Source: Plantago major (lineage: Eukaryota; Streptophyta; Magnoliopsida; Lamiales; Plantaginaceae). From it: DNA of 64,000 nucleotides. Positions within the stretch are counted from its first letter, which is position 1, and the number at the start of each line of letters is the position of its first letter. Under the pieces are notes generated by a model, which did no database searches, was not told the DNA's origin, and was given only the letters and a program-made list of their open reading frames with translations. The stretch lies in contig CM048839.1 in the NCBI GenBank assembly GCA_026545765.1, positions 45,058,677 through 45,122,676 on the forward strand, written 5' to 3'. Shown piece after piece: positions 1 through 10,617 of this stretch. The position numbers were made by a program, and so were the translations under genes.

Positions 1-1425
1 CATATAATATCAGGTCTGTCTTCCGGTCTCAACCCAAGACTCTTAACATACCTTGTGATCTCTAGCCACTTTGGATTGCATGTAAATGTTATCAACATGC
101 ACGGATATCTTGCCCACTTGAATATAGCCATAGAATCCTAGTACATCTGCATGTACCATCTAGCACCCCCTGGATAAGATGATGGCAGTATGAAGAGACC
201 GCATGATGCATGATCATATTCACAGTTCTAAACATTGCTGGAAATCTTCTTATAAGATTCATATCTAAGCTTTGGTTGATTGTGACGAATCCACTGAAGT
301 CTTTGAGACTCCATCATCATGTAGGAATCAACAATAAACTGTTGAAATATTCTCCTGCCAAGTATAAGCTAATGACCTTCTCCCTCCATGTGTTGAATTC
401 AGAATGCTAAGTATTCCCTAAGTGTGAGATTTGACCTCTTATTATATGTTGTTCTGGGTATATTTGTATACCAACCATCTTCTCCATATATACACGAACA
501 ATAATGGGTAATGAAGAGGGAGATAGCATGGAAGAAATTCATTTATCCTTTGCAAATATCCAGTCGACTTCAACTCAACCATGATATCCTTCTTATGCCT
601 CACATTCTCAATGTCTCCTTCAACAACAACCTCTGATGCATTAGGCAAATTATAGGTCCGTCCATCCTGGGCACGTTTTACTATATGCTGCAAACTAATA
701 TGTGCCGAGTTATTAAGAGATATACGATCCCTGGCCATCCTATATGTTTTGGCATAAGGAGTATATTGGTCGACCATAACTTTGATGATGGCTGCAACAG
801 AAGTGTCCAAACACTTCCCACCACCACTGGCATACATGCATATATACAAAGTTACTTAAATGAACTAATTATCGTGTAATATTATAATGTATTTTCTAAA
901 ATAATATATAGATATTTCTGGCACTAACCCAAGAGCATTGATTCTGTTATGTACTTCGTGCTCAGTGTCATAGATGTATAGTTGAGCAAACTTTGGTTCT
1001 TTTCCTTTGTCTCGCAACAAAGAGCCGATTTTGTGGAAATTGACCACCCATCTTGAAACAATAAGGACCCCGACCTTTGTTAACCTCTTTGTCTATTTTC
1101 CCACCCATCGAAGTAAAAGAGGACATCATGTTATATGCCCGTAAGTTTTCAATGAAACTCTGACTCTTCCCGTGTCTATCCTCTAGGAGATCACTTAGCA
1201 ACTGGGGTGGTTGTTGAAGAATTGGAAGCTTGACCTGGGCTCTCGTGCAAATAGGGCGAACTTAGGATTCTTCTTTTGTTTAGGTGGTCTCCTTTCTTTA
1301 AACTAGAATAAAGCACCACAATGTTCACGTTTATACTCTGGATCACCAATGTCCAAATACGCTGCACATGCATTTGGAGTAATAATTTTATAGGAGAGAC
1401 AACAAAATATCTAATTGTCATCCAT
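1..1425 (-). pseudogene. Helitron Rep/helicase, N-terminal fragment (broken)
   Basis: Read on the minus strand, the segments join into the N-terminal part of a plant Helitron replicase-helicase. At 1150-1420 there is a zinc-finger-like start (DPEYKCEHCGALFW-type, partly readable). At 865-1200 comes the block with SFTSMGGKIDKEVNKGRGPY followed by FAQLYIYDTEHEVHNR. At 442-849 come RTYNLPNASEVV and LKSTGYLQRINEF. At 1-400 come RRIFQQFIVDSYMMMESQRL and FTCNPKWLEITRYVKSLG, which lead toward the HUH endonuclease domain beyond the left edge. Known Helitron proteins show these blocks in this order. Several frameshifts and stops separate them, so the copy cannot make an intact protein. The catalytic HUH and helicase domains lie outside the window or are missing. 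No Helitron ends (TC / CTRR hairpin) were identified. Confidence 0.8.
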
Positions 1426-1555
1426 TATCTTATCTTTGCATGTTGACATTTGTTTCTTATATTTGAGCTAATTTTCATGTTGTGTCTGATCGGAGCTGAA
1501 AAATTTTCGACTGGACATGTGAAATGGATTATATTTTAACGTTCAAAGGTTGGCG
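786..1555. repeat. Local duplication, left copy (pairs with 2160-2970)
   Basis: This segment and 2160-2970 align along their whole length. Both contain the Helitron exon, the GGAGCTGAAAA stretch and the ATTATATTTTAACGTTCAAA stretch that follows it. Many substitutions and small indels separate the copies, so the duplication is old. The right copy keeps the same orientation. Confidence 0.75.
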
Positions 1556-1659
1556 TTGACCTCAGTTAGAATTTGAGACATTTTTTTAATTGAAAGGATG
1601 TCAAGGGATATTATTTTTGTTTTTTTGTTAATGTCATGGGTGTCGATTAGAGAATTAAT

Positions 1660-1976
1660 TGTTCACATTTTGGGTTGCAATTTGTTAAAATGTGCTATTG
1701 TTTGTTAACAATAATATTGTAGGGGCAAAAATATCTTTTTTTCATGTTCGAATTCGAGTTATGTCTGGACTCAAATGTAATTGTGTTAAACCTAGCTAAT
1801 TGGATCCACTCATTATTGCTCATCAATTAATTGTTCAAATCTTGAATTGCAATTTGTCAAGATGTGGTATTGTTTGTTAACGATAATATTATCGGGGCAT
1901 AAATGTCTTTTTCACGTTTTAATTCGAGTTTTGGCAAGTTTGTGTGGACAAAAATGTAATTTTGTACAACTCACTA
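1660..1976. repeat. Two-copy tandem repeat, about 150-170 bp unit
   Basis: Two diverged copies (about 1660-1800 and 1829-1976) share TTGCAATTTGT, a GTATTGTTTGTTAAC-like stretch followed by ATAATATT, and AATTCGAGTT. It lies between the two Helitron fragments. Nothing coding was seen in 1430-2150 beyond this. Confidence 0.6.
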
Positions 1977-2159
1977 ATTCTCATCTATTTTTTACTAATG
2001 TGTAATTACCAAATCTAACATGGGGCAGGAATGAAATTTGAACAATCAATTTTTTTTATCTTTGCATAATTAATAATGAATATTGTGAGAATAAATTTAT
2101 TAAATATGTACAAAATATTTTACCTGAAGGAGGTGGACCATTTCCTTGAATTTTATATT

Positions 2160-2815
2160 TGATGCTGGCTACAATAGAAGTGTCCAAACACTTCCTAGAA
2201 CCACTAACATATATGAATATATACAAATTTACTTAAATGAACTAATTATCGTGTAAATATTATTATAATATATTTTAGAAAACAATATATAGATATTTAA
2301 GGAACTAGCCCAAGAGCATTGATTCTGTTCTCTACTTCGAGCTCAGTGTCATAAATGTATAATAAGCAAACTTTGGTTTCTTTCCTTCGTCTGGCAACAA
2401 ATGACGATTTTGTGGAAATTCTGACCACCCATCTTGAATCCATAAGGACCCCAACCTTTGTTAATCTCTTTGTCTATTTTCACCCATCGAAGTAAAATAG
2501 AACATCATGTTATATGCCCGTAAGTTTTCAATGAAACTCTTACTCTTCTCGTGTTTCTCCTCTAGCATATCACTTAACAACTGAGGTGGTTGTTGAAGAA
2601 TTGGAAGCTTGATCTGCTTCTCATGCAACATAGGGTGAACTTAGAATTCTTCTTTTCATTAGGTGGCCTCCTTTCTTCAAACCAGAATAAAGCACCACAA
2701 TGTTCACATTTATACTGTGGATCACCAATGTCCCAATATGCTGCACATGCATTTAGTGAAATAATTTTTCAGTAGAGACTACAATCTTATTATGTCATCC
2801 ATTATTTTATCGTTG
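2160..2815 (-). pseudogene. Second Helitron Rep/helicase fragment (duplicated copy)
   Basis: This is a diverged copy of the 786-1437 Helitron segment in the same orientation. The blocks around the TSMGGK, GRGPY and YIYDTE motifs can still be followed on the minus strand but are broken by extra frameshifts. The copy lacks the 1-785 portion, so it is a partial duplicate and not an independent full element. Confidence 0.7.
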
Positions 2816-3149
2816 CAGAATTTTAAAGGACTTGTTACATTGAGTACCCCTGACCCCCCATAGGCAGTTGTTTATGAGATTGGAGCTGATTTTCAGCTCG
2901 TGTCCAATCGGAGCTGAAAATCTTCTATTGAACATGTGAAATTGATTATATTTTAACGTTCAAAGATTGGATTCGATCTTTGTTTTAAAAGTTACTTTTT
3001 AAATTACATATCATTTGATTAAAATCAACTTTAATAAAAATTTAGCAATAAATAGTCTCACTTACCAATTTTACTCCACTCCACTTATTCCCAATTTAGC
3101 AACGCTCATATTCATCTCTACTTCTTTTTCAATTTGATTCATTGTTAGC

Positions 3150-3524
3150 TAGCCTATGTTCTCTTCGTCTGAACTGAACTAAATTTATTTTTAGTATAAT
3201 ACTCCACCTGTTTCACTAAAATTGAAACAATTGTGTTGGACACAATTTTTAAGGAAAATGTATAGAAGTATGTGTTCCCAAAAATATATGGTGGAGAATG
3301 AGTATGAGATATTAATTGAGTAGAAAAGTACATGTGGGCCCGAAAATGTGTGGTTAGAAATGAGTTTTATTATAAAACTAATTTCAAAAAAGGAAATGTA
3401 ACAATTTTAGTGAAACGTCCAAAACGGAAAATTGTAACACTTTTAGTGAAACGGAGGAAGTAATCACTAAGCAGAACTAAACTGAATTGTAATTAATGGT
3501 TTTTCAGATGAAAAGAACAAATCC
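3150..3524. mobile_element. Tourist-like MITE, interrupted by a Stowaway-like MITE
   Basis: The left end reads CCTATGTTCTCTTCGTCTGAA and the right end reads TTCAGATGAAAAGAACAAATCC, which are imperfect inverted repeats. TTA follows the right end. The ends match the short element at 17242-17349, which begins GGCTTTATTTTCTTCGTCTG. The middle is interrupted by the element at 3202-3460. The left boundary is uncertain by a few bases. Confidence 0.5.
3202..3460. mobile_element. Stowaway-like MITE (TA target duplication)
   Basis: The element starts CTCCACCTGTTTCACTAAAA and ends TTTTAGTGAAACGGAGGAAG, near-perfect inverted repeats flanked by TA on both sides. The 259-bp length and the CTCCNYC-type terminus fit plant Stowaway (Tc1/mariner-derived) MITEs. 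It has no coding capacity. Confidence 0.8.
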
Positions 3525-3694
3525 TTACTAAAATTACAAAGTAAATTCTTAGCTTCATTGTTACTAAAATTACTCCAATGTCATGTACTTTCCAATTCTC
3601 ATATTATGCTTTTGTTGATTATCAGGCTGAAGAAAGATATATATGACAGATTGATTTATGAAGCTTAGCTATTATGAATTGATGAATTAGCTTA

Positions 3695-3817
3695 GGCTCT
3701 GTTCTATTCAACTGAAAATTCATTCGATTCGCCCATTCGATTCAGCTTTTATAATACAATTCGATTTCATTATTTCAATTCAATTCGATTCGTAAATCGA
3801 TTGAAGAGAACATATTC
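3695..3817. mobile_element. Tourist-like MITE, ATTCGATTC-rich family
   Basis: It starts GGCTCTGTTCTATTCAACTG and ends TTGAAGAGAACATATTC, flanked by TTA on both sides. The interior is made of ATTCGATTC repeats. The same family recurs at 7013-7144 and 13485-13739. Three-base TTA/TAA duplications are the PIF/Harbinger signature. Confidence 0.65.
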
Positions 3818-4252
3818 TTATTTGAATTGTAAAATCTATACACGCTCTGATTATTCGAATAGACTGGTTTTAAGATTTATGGATCTTAATTATGATAAAA
3901 CACAGCCACGTCCTAATTTTTCTTGTACATTCTTTCTAATGCAAGTTAGTCGATAAGCTATGTTGAATGAAATCTGAGCTTGTTCCTGTCGGATTCTTAT
4001 TCGTAGTCCATAGAACTATATAAGATACTACGAATTGAAATCTTCGACAGTTTTTTACTACAGTTCTTCTTGCATAATGAGTGTCTATGAAGAACAATCA
4101 GAGATGAGAAATCAAAAAAAAGAGTGTTTTGGCTAAAAACTAAAAACACCTAAAACCAAATTAATAACACCTAAAAAAAATTATAATTCAATATTTTAAC
4201 ACTATAGTCTATACCAAACAATCTATCAGTAGTGTGTATTGATTCTAATGTA
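3818..4252. other. Intergenic, no feature seen
   Basis: AT-rich sequence with short homopolymers. No convincing ORF, repeat or promoter was recognised between the two MITEs. Confidence 0.5.
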
Positions 4253-4504
4253 CTTCCTCCGCCTCGTTCCATGTTTCGTAATTTGACTTTTTTTGTCAAC
4301 AGTCTTCAATTTTGACTACGAATTAATCTTAAACCGCAAATGTAAAATGTTCAATTAATTTATATTATGAAACTTTAGTCCTTAAGTATTATAATATAAT
4401 TTAATTGAACATTTTACATTTGCCGTTGATTATTTTGTAATCAAAGTTAAAGACGGCTAACTGTAAAACGTAAAAATGGAAAACATGGGACGGGACGTAG
4501 GAAG
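4253..4504. mobile_element. Stowaway-like MITE
   Basis: It begins CTTCCTCCGCCTCGTTCCATG and ends CATGGGACGGGACGTAGGAAG, flanked by TA on both sides, 252 bp long. The interior also folds on itself: AATTGAACATTTTACATTTG pairs with a complementary stretch near 4340. An ORF called across it on the minus strand is part of this fold and not a gene. Confidence 0.8.
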
Positions 4505-4506
4505 TA

Positions 4507-5032
4507 AAATGTAACATGAAGAATGACTTTGCAGTAGGAATGGAGAATGACTTTTGCAAGGAGAAAGAAAGATCAAGAAAAAGAGATTCTTGCAAACGTA
4601 CTTATAATTTCTCTGGAAAGTAATAATTCATAAGTCTACATCTTTTCAATTATATGCAGATTAGTTTTTGTGATATGTAATTAATTAGCATATCAAATAT
4701 TAGCATATATATGTCTCGAAACATGCCAAATATGGAAAACAAAATTTAAAACTAATTGGTCAGATGCAGTATTGGTGTTTTAAATGCAAGAAAGTAAGGA
4801 TTTCTGATCAAGGAAAAATCTAATGCTACAAGAAACTAATTTTTATTATTTCATGGTGTCAAATAGGAATGAATAAGGCAATTAGAATGCTTCAAATTCT
4901 CATCTCATTTAATGACATGGCATGCCTTAAAATGCTTAAAATGATTTTATTTTAATATGTAGATAGATAGATTATGGATGAGAGATTTCATAAGTTTAAT
5001 TAGTATTACCAAAAATTACATTTGAATGTCTT
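4507..5032. other. Intergenic, no feature seen
   Basis: AT-rich, no recognisable gene or element. It ends at the Cassandra-type LTR. Confidence 0.5.
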
Positions 5033-5319
5033 TGTAACACCCCAAAGTTTCAAGTCAAGTCCAAAGAGCTTAAAGGGATCGAGAACACAACTCATACCAA
5101 CAAGGTACACCTTTTGTTTTGGGAATCCATCCATAAGAACTCCAGAGTTAAGCGTTCTTGCTCTGGAGCAATCTTAAGATGGGTGACCAACTGGAAAGTC
5201 TCTCGGTTCGCGCACGAGTGAGGATAAAGTGCGCAGGAAAGAACATGTGTTGGTATGGCGTGAGCCCATCTCTGATAGACGTCCGGTCGCACTAAATATT
5301 TTGGTTTTGGGGCGTGACA
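5033..5319 (+). mobile_element. Solo LTR of a Cassandra-type TRIM retrotransposon
   Basis: The 287-bp unit starts TGTAACACCCCAAAG and ends TTTGGGGCGTGACA, complementary termini in TG...CA form. Its centre is clearly related to plant 5S rRNA, which is the defining property of Cassandra TRIM LTRs. No second LTR or internal primer site follows, so it is best read as a solo LTR. The flanks GTCTT and GTTAT do not match cleanly, so the target duplication has decayed or was lost. A short minus-strand ORF across it is a shadow. Confidence 0.8.
5091..5218 (+). promoter_or_regulatory. 5S rRNA-derived region with pol III internal promoter boxes
   Basis: The stretch follows 5S rRNA from a CATACCAACAAGGTACACC region through AAGAACTCCAGAGTTAAGCG. 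The A-box equivalent AGTTAAGCGTTCTTG is at 5146-5160, the intermediate element GATGGGTGA at 5178-5186 and the C-box equivalent CCAACTGGAAAGTC at 5187-5200. Differences from canonical 5S (for example CCAACTGG where the gene has CCTCCTGG) and the LTR context argue against a functional 5S gene. Confidence 0.75.
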
Positions 5320-6040
5320 GTTATTCTAAATTGAAAATAATTTAGTTAAAGTTAAAAAAAGTTTAAAAAATGACCGGAATGCTTAGGCCTTAATTAGAGT
5401 ACCAATTTGTAAAATTTTCCCATGATACATCATACTCAATTAATCAACTTGCCTGCCAAATAGTAATTAGATTAGTGGAAACCTCTTTTGGTACTGGGCT
5501 CATACAAAGGCCATGAATCACATTCAATTTGTCTAAATAAAGTGATTTATGGAATAATTATACTAAATCTGAAATGGTTTAGCCAGAAAAGTTCCTTTAG
5601 ATACCAATCTTGATTGCGCCATTATCAGTTCCCTAATTGTCAATTTACATATAATTACCTTCAGGTGGCTTACGTACCTGACGCACTACAAGTGTTCAAA
5701 CTTCCAACTGTTAGCTTTCAAGTTCTCTTTGAAAATGAGCCGATAACAGATTAACATGGTTGCAATTATTCATTAATGAAGCACATTCGTTACACTGATA
5801 TATATGATCATATGTACGTTTTAGATTGAAGTTCGCAAGAATTTATCTTTCGAATCATTTAAAAGGTCTAATACCATATAATAGTATGTGTTTTATATAC
5901 TATTATATACCACTCGATTCTCAATCATCGTTGAATGTGAAATATTACATATATCCTCTGCATGTACTCCTTCGTGCCCAGAGTGTTTTCACAATTTTTA
6001 GAAGTGTGTAAAATCGATGTTATGGTTAAACCCAACATAA
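5320..6040. other. Intergenic, no feature seen
   Basis: AT-rich with no recognised coding or repeat structure. The next element starts near 6050. Confidence 0.45.
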
Positions 6041-6049
6041 AATAGCATT

Positions 6050-6789
6050 TAGTTGGTACTACTAAAAGTTGATTTGTCAGCTGAACATTAAAGGTGTTGG
6101 GCCTGACTGTTGGGCAGCCAAAGCCCAGATGCATCCCGAAATTCTGGCACGGACCAAGTAAGTAAATGGGTTTCGGTAGTGGGCTGGTGAGGCCTGCCTG
6201 AATACTGATACGGATGGTGGTGTGGTGCCCATAAAAATTTATGCGGTGTTCGCTGTAACTCGTCCGCCTGAATCACATGACAAATGGCAATGTCCGGTTG
6301 GTACAACAATTAAGTTGAATGTTGACGCATCAATTTTTCAGTCTTCTACGTCTGCTGGATTGGGCATAGTGGCACGTAACTCCGCCGGGGCTGTTCTTGC
6401 GTGGAGACAACGTCTAATCCCGTATTTATCTTGCTCGGAAACTGCGGAAACGTTGGCGATTTTAGAAGGAGTAAGGTTAGCGTTACAGTTTAATTGGAGG
6501 GAAGTGATCGTTGAGAGTGATTGTGCATCTGTCATAACAGCTATAAATTCGCCCGCGACCTGCTTGAATTTTGGTGGCCATTATGTTGAAGAAATAAAGA
6601 AACTGGCTAGCTCTTTTGATTTTATTTCGTTTATTCACATTTTTCGTTCTGCCAATTATGTGGCACATGAACTCTCTAGGCTTGCAACTGAGGATTTGGA
6701 TGGCTCTCATATGCCATTTTAGTTACTTTTGCTGTAACTTATTCAAGTGATGAATGAATTTAAGTTCTACTCAAAAAAAAAAAAAAAAA
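6050..6789 (+). mobile_element. 5'-truncated LINE-like retroposed insertion with poly(A)
   Basis: A coding 3' end (RNase H, 6222-6722) is followed by a short 3' UTR and an A-run at about 6772-6789. ATAGCATT occurs just upstream near 6042 and again immediately after the A-run at 6793, as expected for a decayed target duplication. Together these suggest a 5'-truncated non-LTR retrotransposon or a retroposed transcript. Confidence 0.55.
6222..6722 (+). pseudogene. RNase H-like domain of a non-LTR retroelement
   Basis: The frame encodes a plant RNase H-like (RVT_3) domain. It has the first catalytic aspartate in KLNVDAS, the glutamate in AETLAILEGVRLAL, the second aspartate in VIVESDCASV and a C-terminal RSANYVAHELSRLA block. 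The preceding PPESHDKWQCP matches the linker usually found just before RNase H at the end of plant LINE polyproteins. No ATG starts this frame; the first in-frame codon taken as a start is GTG at 6222, and stops lie upstream. No reverse transcriptase is present. It is therefore a truncated copy. A domesticated RNase H gene is less likely because of the poly(A) tail and missing start. Confidence 0.7.
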
Positions 6790-6794
6790 GAAGA

Positions 6795-7012
6795 TAGCAT
6801 TGGATGGAAATTAAATTATCCCTAAAAAAGGAAAGAAAATCTAAAAGAAGCTCATTTGATGTGAAATTAAGGATGAGCTAGGATGTTCATGTCTTATCCA
6901 AGAAACTTTCATTTGAGGGAATCAATTGCCAAAATAGACTTATACCAAAAACTATATCCCAAACTAGCCTACTACAAAAAATATTTTCTTTTGTACCCTT
7001 CTTTACATGTAA
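6795..7012. other. Short intergenic spacer
   Basis: Nothing recognised between the LINE-like insertion and the next MITE. Confidence 0.4.
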
Positions 7013-7144
7013 GGCTCTGTTCTTTTCAACTTAAAACTCATTCGATTCAATTCGGCCCATTCGATTCGATTCGATTCTGCTTAGTTATATTTTATACTAA
7101 AATTCGATTCGATTCGATTCGATTCGATTGAAAAGAACATAGCC
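7013..7144. mobile_element. Tourist-like MITE, ATTCGATTC-rich family (best copy)
   Basis: It starts GGCTCTGTTCTTTTCAAC and ends ATTGAAAAGAACATAGCC, with TAA on both sides. The 132-bp interior is almost entirely ATTCGATTC units around a TTATATTTTATACTAAAATT core. This is the clearest copy and defines the family. Confidence 0.75.
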
Positions 7145-7147
7145 TAA

Positions 7148-7806
7148 ATAATGAAATGTCACAAAAGCCAACTTGAATTGTCACAAAATCATTTAACAAA
7201 AGCCAACTTAAAGTGTCATTGAAAAATATAAATCTCAAGTACAAATCTTATCATCTATAGTAAACAAAATAATTAAAATGTTTAATTAATTAGTAATCTT
7301 ACAAAAATTAAGATATAGCAGTGGTCATTACTAATGTCTAATAGTACTAAATCCTACTATTAAAAACCCGTCCGTATTAATCGAAGCAAACAATAAATAT
7401 GAATTATATAGGATTATTGCAAATAACCCCAAGAATTTACTTAAACAAATCCAGGAATTATCGAAAAATTAAAATAAAAGAGAAATAGCACGTAAAATCT
7501 CTTAGTTAAGAAATAGCACCAAACCCTCTAAGTTCCTATAAAAGTCTGAATCAAACCGGTTCACTTGTATAAGTAAGTTAATTCCTAACTAACAATTTTA
7601 GTTTTTTTTTTTTAAATTATACATAGAAATTTTTTATGTATTTCTTTTATTATTAAACTAAATTAAGAATTTAATGTGTGTGATAATTATTTAAACAAAA
7701 TGAAGCTTTACTTTGACTTAATCATTTTTTAAAAAATATTTTTCTAGAGTTTATTTGGTCTTCAAACTTTTTTACTTTACTTTGACGGGCATTCCACCAT
7801 TAGTAA
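7148..7806. other. Intergenic, no feature seen
   Basis: AT-rich; no gene, TIR pair or tandem repeat recognised. Confidence 0.45.
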
Positions 7807-9010
7807 GGCTCTGTTCTCTTCAACTGAAAACTAATTGATTCGATTCGATTCGATTCATTTCATTTCGTCTTGATTCATTAAATTCATATTATTATTATTA
7901 TTGTTGTTGTTGTTGTTGTTATTATTATTATTATTATTATTAATATTATTATTATTATTTTATTATTTATTTACACACCCGATCTTTTGTACGAGGAAAA
8001 TAAGAAAATTTATCCAATTGAGTTATTTTTAACATTTTTTCTTTCTTTCTTTTTAATACAACTTTTAGTAGATCAATGAAATAAAGAGTATAGTTACAAT
8101 TTGAATTACCCTTCTTTTCTACCGTAAAATGTGAGTTAAGATAAGAAACTATAGGAACATGAGAGTACCATACAATCTGGTTCGCATACTCTGTACGTAC
8201 ATCTCTAACAAAAAATCTACATGTTCTTTTGTTGGAAGATATCAGAACAATAAAATTAAACTCAGAAGCTAACGTTGAGTTTTTTCTCAAACTTAACAAA
8301 TAAAAAACAAGTTAAGCCAAACCAAAGTCAAACAAAACTCTACAAGTCCTTCAAATGACTCTCAAAAACTCCAAAACAAGTTAAACCAAACCAAAGTCGG
8401 ACCAAACTTTATAAAAAGAACATTATCACAAACATTAATCAAATATACTTAATTTCTTTTCATAAAAGTTGAAATATGAATATTGGGACATGAAAGTTGA
8501 AGAAGCAGTTTGAAAAATGGAACAAGGCTGGAGGTTCTGGACAAGAAAAAGTGTTGATGTAAAGTTGTTGGCACGAGCTTGTGCATGGTTTATGAACTAG
8601 TGATTTTGGTTAAGCTTTTAATTATTTTATTTGCCGAACATTGTCCATGCTCTTGTAAACGTTTTCATGTTGTAATAAATTTCACCGATTCAAAAAAAAA
8701 CTAGATAAAGACAGTTTGTACGACGATTAAAATTCGGTTTTAATCGAGTTATCATTCTCATATTGTTTTCCACGCGGTTGGTTTTATAGTTTATTATACA
8801 ATAATAAATAAAAAGGTAAAGTGACAGAAAAAGAGTAGGAAGAGTGTGAGAAAAATGATAAAAATAATATGTTTTTTAATTGTGATTAAATATACCATCA
8901 TATAATTGTTATTATTATTACAAAATAATTTCTTGATTTGGATTCGATTTAGTTCGTTTCGTTTGATTTAGTTGATTCGATTCAGAAATCATAAACAAAT
9001 ACAATGAGCC
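7807..9010. mobile_element. Possible larger Harbinger/Tourist-like element
   Basis: The left end GGCTCTGTTCTCTTCAACTG matches the Tourist-like family. A possible right end (…ACAATGAGCC) lies at 9010, with TAA on both sides. GATTCGATT-type repeats occur near both ends. The right terminal repeat is only weakly similar to the left one, so the pairing is tentative. The interior contains a trinucleotide repeat, an unrecognised 110-codon minus-strand frame (7967-8299), and an AATAAA-like site followed by a short A-run near 8690. Confidence 0.4.
7889..7965. repeat. (ATT)n/(GTT)n microsatellite
   Basis: Uninterrupted ATT units switch to GTT units and back to ATT. Confidence 0.9.
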
Positions 9011-9013
9011 TAA

Positions 9014-10236
9014 CTAGTGAACAAAATAATGTGAGGGGATTTCATGCGGGGTTTTTTAATTTCATAGAAACTATTATAAAGTTCAAAATAAATTAAAAAC
9101 CACTATAAAATAAGATTTAGTGATTTTCATAATGTATAAAAGAATGAAAAAAAAGTGTTTTAATAAATAAACATTTCTCTCGGTATATAACAAAAAGAAA
9201 CTTTAATTTGGAGAGGATGAAGTAGTAATATATATGAAAATTGTACTTTTTTCTAATTTAAGCGCGAAAGAATTCAAGATGAACAAGTAGAAAATAATGC
9301 ACAATGCTAGGCATCCCATGTGTAAAAGAAGAGATTATAAAAGAATTTATAATTTAAAAAAGATTAGTTTGAAATATATTTTTTGATAGAAGACTATTTT
9401 GGCAATTCATTCCATGTGATGAGTTATTGTCGATGGTGCTAAACTGCTAATGCGTTAAAACGTGCAAAAAAACAAGAGTGGAAATCGACTATCAAGATCA
9501 ATAAGTTAAAAAGTCCAAATTCCATTCCCAGTTGCAATCTGGCACATGCGCTGCACATTCCATTATTTTGGATGTCCATCAAATTTTAAACCTGATTAAT
9601 TAGTAGTGTTTGGTACAACTTCAATAATTACAAAAACTCGGTGTTACTTTTCAATAAGTTACATGCCATTTTTATCACTCGAAACAAAACAATTTCCGAT
9701 CATATAGTGCAACTTTGGATAAATCATAAACATATAAAATTATGGATCTCTCGTGATAATTGAACAACAGATACATTTTTCCTTTAAAGAAAAACGGGCA
9801 CGTTTCAATCTTAAATACTTGTATAATAAATATAAAAATATCATTGAAAACTACGGTATCTTCACCCGACTATCAGCTGGCGCTCAAGCCATATCATATG
9901 GTGAATATTTCAGTTGATATTCGGGACACCCTTATTTTTCCCACAAACCATGCATAGTACTATCATACAATAGCTTAATTTCAGGGGAAAAGAAACTACT
10001 CTGAGTGCACACACACACATCAAATTATATGCTACTAATAAGCAGACCGGATCGGAGACCTGACCTGACCTAACCATAAGGATAGTGTACATATGTGATT
10101 TAATGTGTTATACATTACAACCTAATATATAGAGTATAACACTATAACACAATACACCACATATGTGTACACTATAATTTTAGGGTAGCTTGGAACTTTC
10201 CGATAATCGCCTTAGACGAGGGAGTGCAATTGATCG
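9014..10236. other. Intergenic, downstream of the small peptide gene
   Basis: AT-rich with no recognised ORF or repeat. The part just below 10241 would hold the 3' UTR of the minus-strand peptide gene. No clear polyadenylation signal could be chosen among the many AT-rich candidates. Confidence 0.4.
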
Positions 10237-10240
10237 TCTA

Positions 10241-10510
10241 TTAGGTTTTAATATTGGATTCGACCTTGGAATCGGGTTCTTCATGAGGAGCTGCACCATT
10301 TGGATCATCCATATCAGCCGAGGCAGTTGGAGGAGCCCTAGCATCATGGTTGCAGTTGGTATGATTGTAGCACGGGTTTGGTCCACCGGGCACAGCTCGG
10401 TTCACGCCACCACGTAGCTGTCGTCCGTTCTTGGCGTTAAGGAGAATTCTGGCATCGACTGTGCCAGTGACCAACAAAGAGATTAAAACAAGAACAACCA
10501 ATAATTTCAT
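10241..10510 (-). CDS. Small secreted peptide precursor with CLE-like motif
   Basis: The 89-residue protein starts at the ATG at 10508-10510; an upstream GTG at 10516 is unlikely to be used in a plant. Residues 1-21 form a hydrophobic signal peptide (MKLLVVLVLISLLVTGTVDA). After a short basic segment comes RAVPGGPNPCYN, which matches the 12-residue CLE pattern (RxVPxGPNPxHN) at eight positions. It has Cys and Tyr where CLE peptides usually have Leu/Ile and His. A second Cys follows five residues later (CYNHTNC). The rest is a Pro/Asp/Glu-rich tail. A CLE motif followed by a C-terminal extension occurs in some family members. Expected role, by inference only: an apoplastic signalling peptide released by proteolysis. 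It could instead belong to an unrelated Cys-containing peptide family. No frame breaks were seen and a TATA box lies at a suitable distance. Confidence 0.65.
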   Translation of the reverse strand: MKLLVVLVLISLLVTGTVDARILLNAKNGRQLRGGVNRAVPGGPNPCYNHTNCNHDARAPPTASADMDDPNGAAPHEEPDSKVESNIKT

Positions 10511-10617
10511 CTTCACAAACTAATTAAACACAATGGGTTGTGAATATATTAGAGAAAGTTTATAAGGTGGTAGAAAGGATCAATTATGAGATGTTCACTC
10601 TTAGCTTCGAACAAATG

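Noticed and set aside
4401-4595. Minus-strand 64-codon frame
   Set aside because: It overlaps the inverted repeat of a Stowaway-like MITE.
5091-5218. Functional 5S rRNA gene
   Set aside because: Many differences from 5S and location inside an LTR with TG...CA ends; called a Cassandra-type solo LTR.
7967-8299. 110-codon minus-strand frame
   Set aside because: No recognisable domain, GTG/ATG start unclear, and located inside a probable mobile element; mentioned there only.
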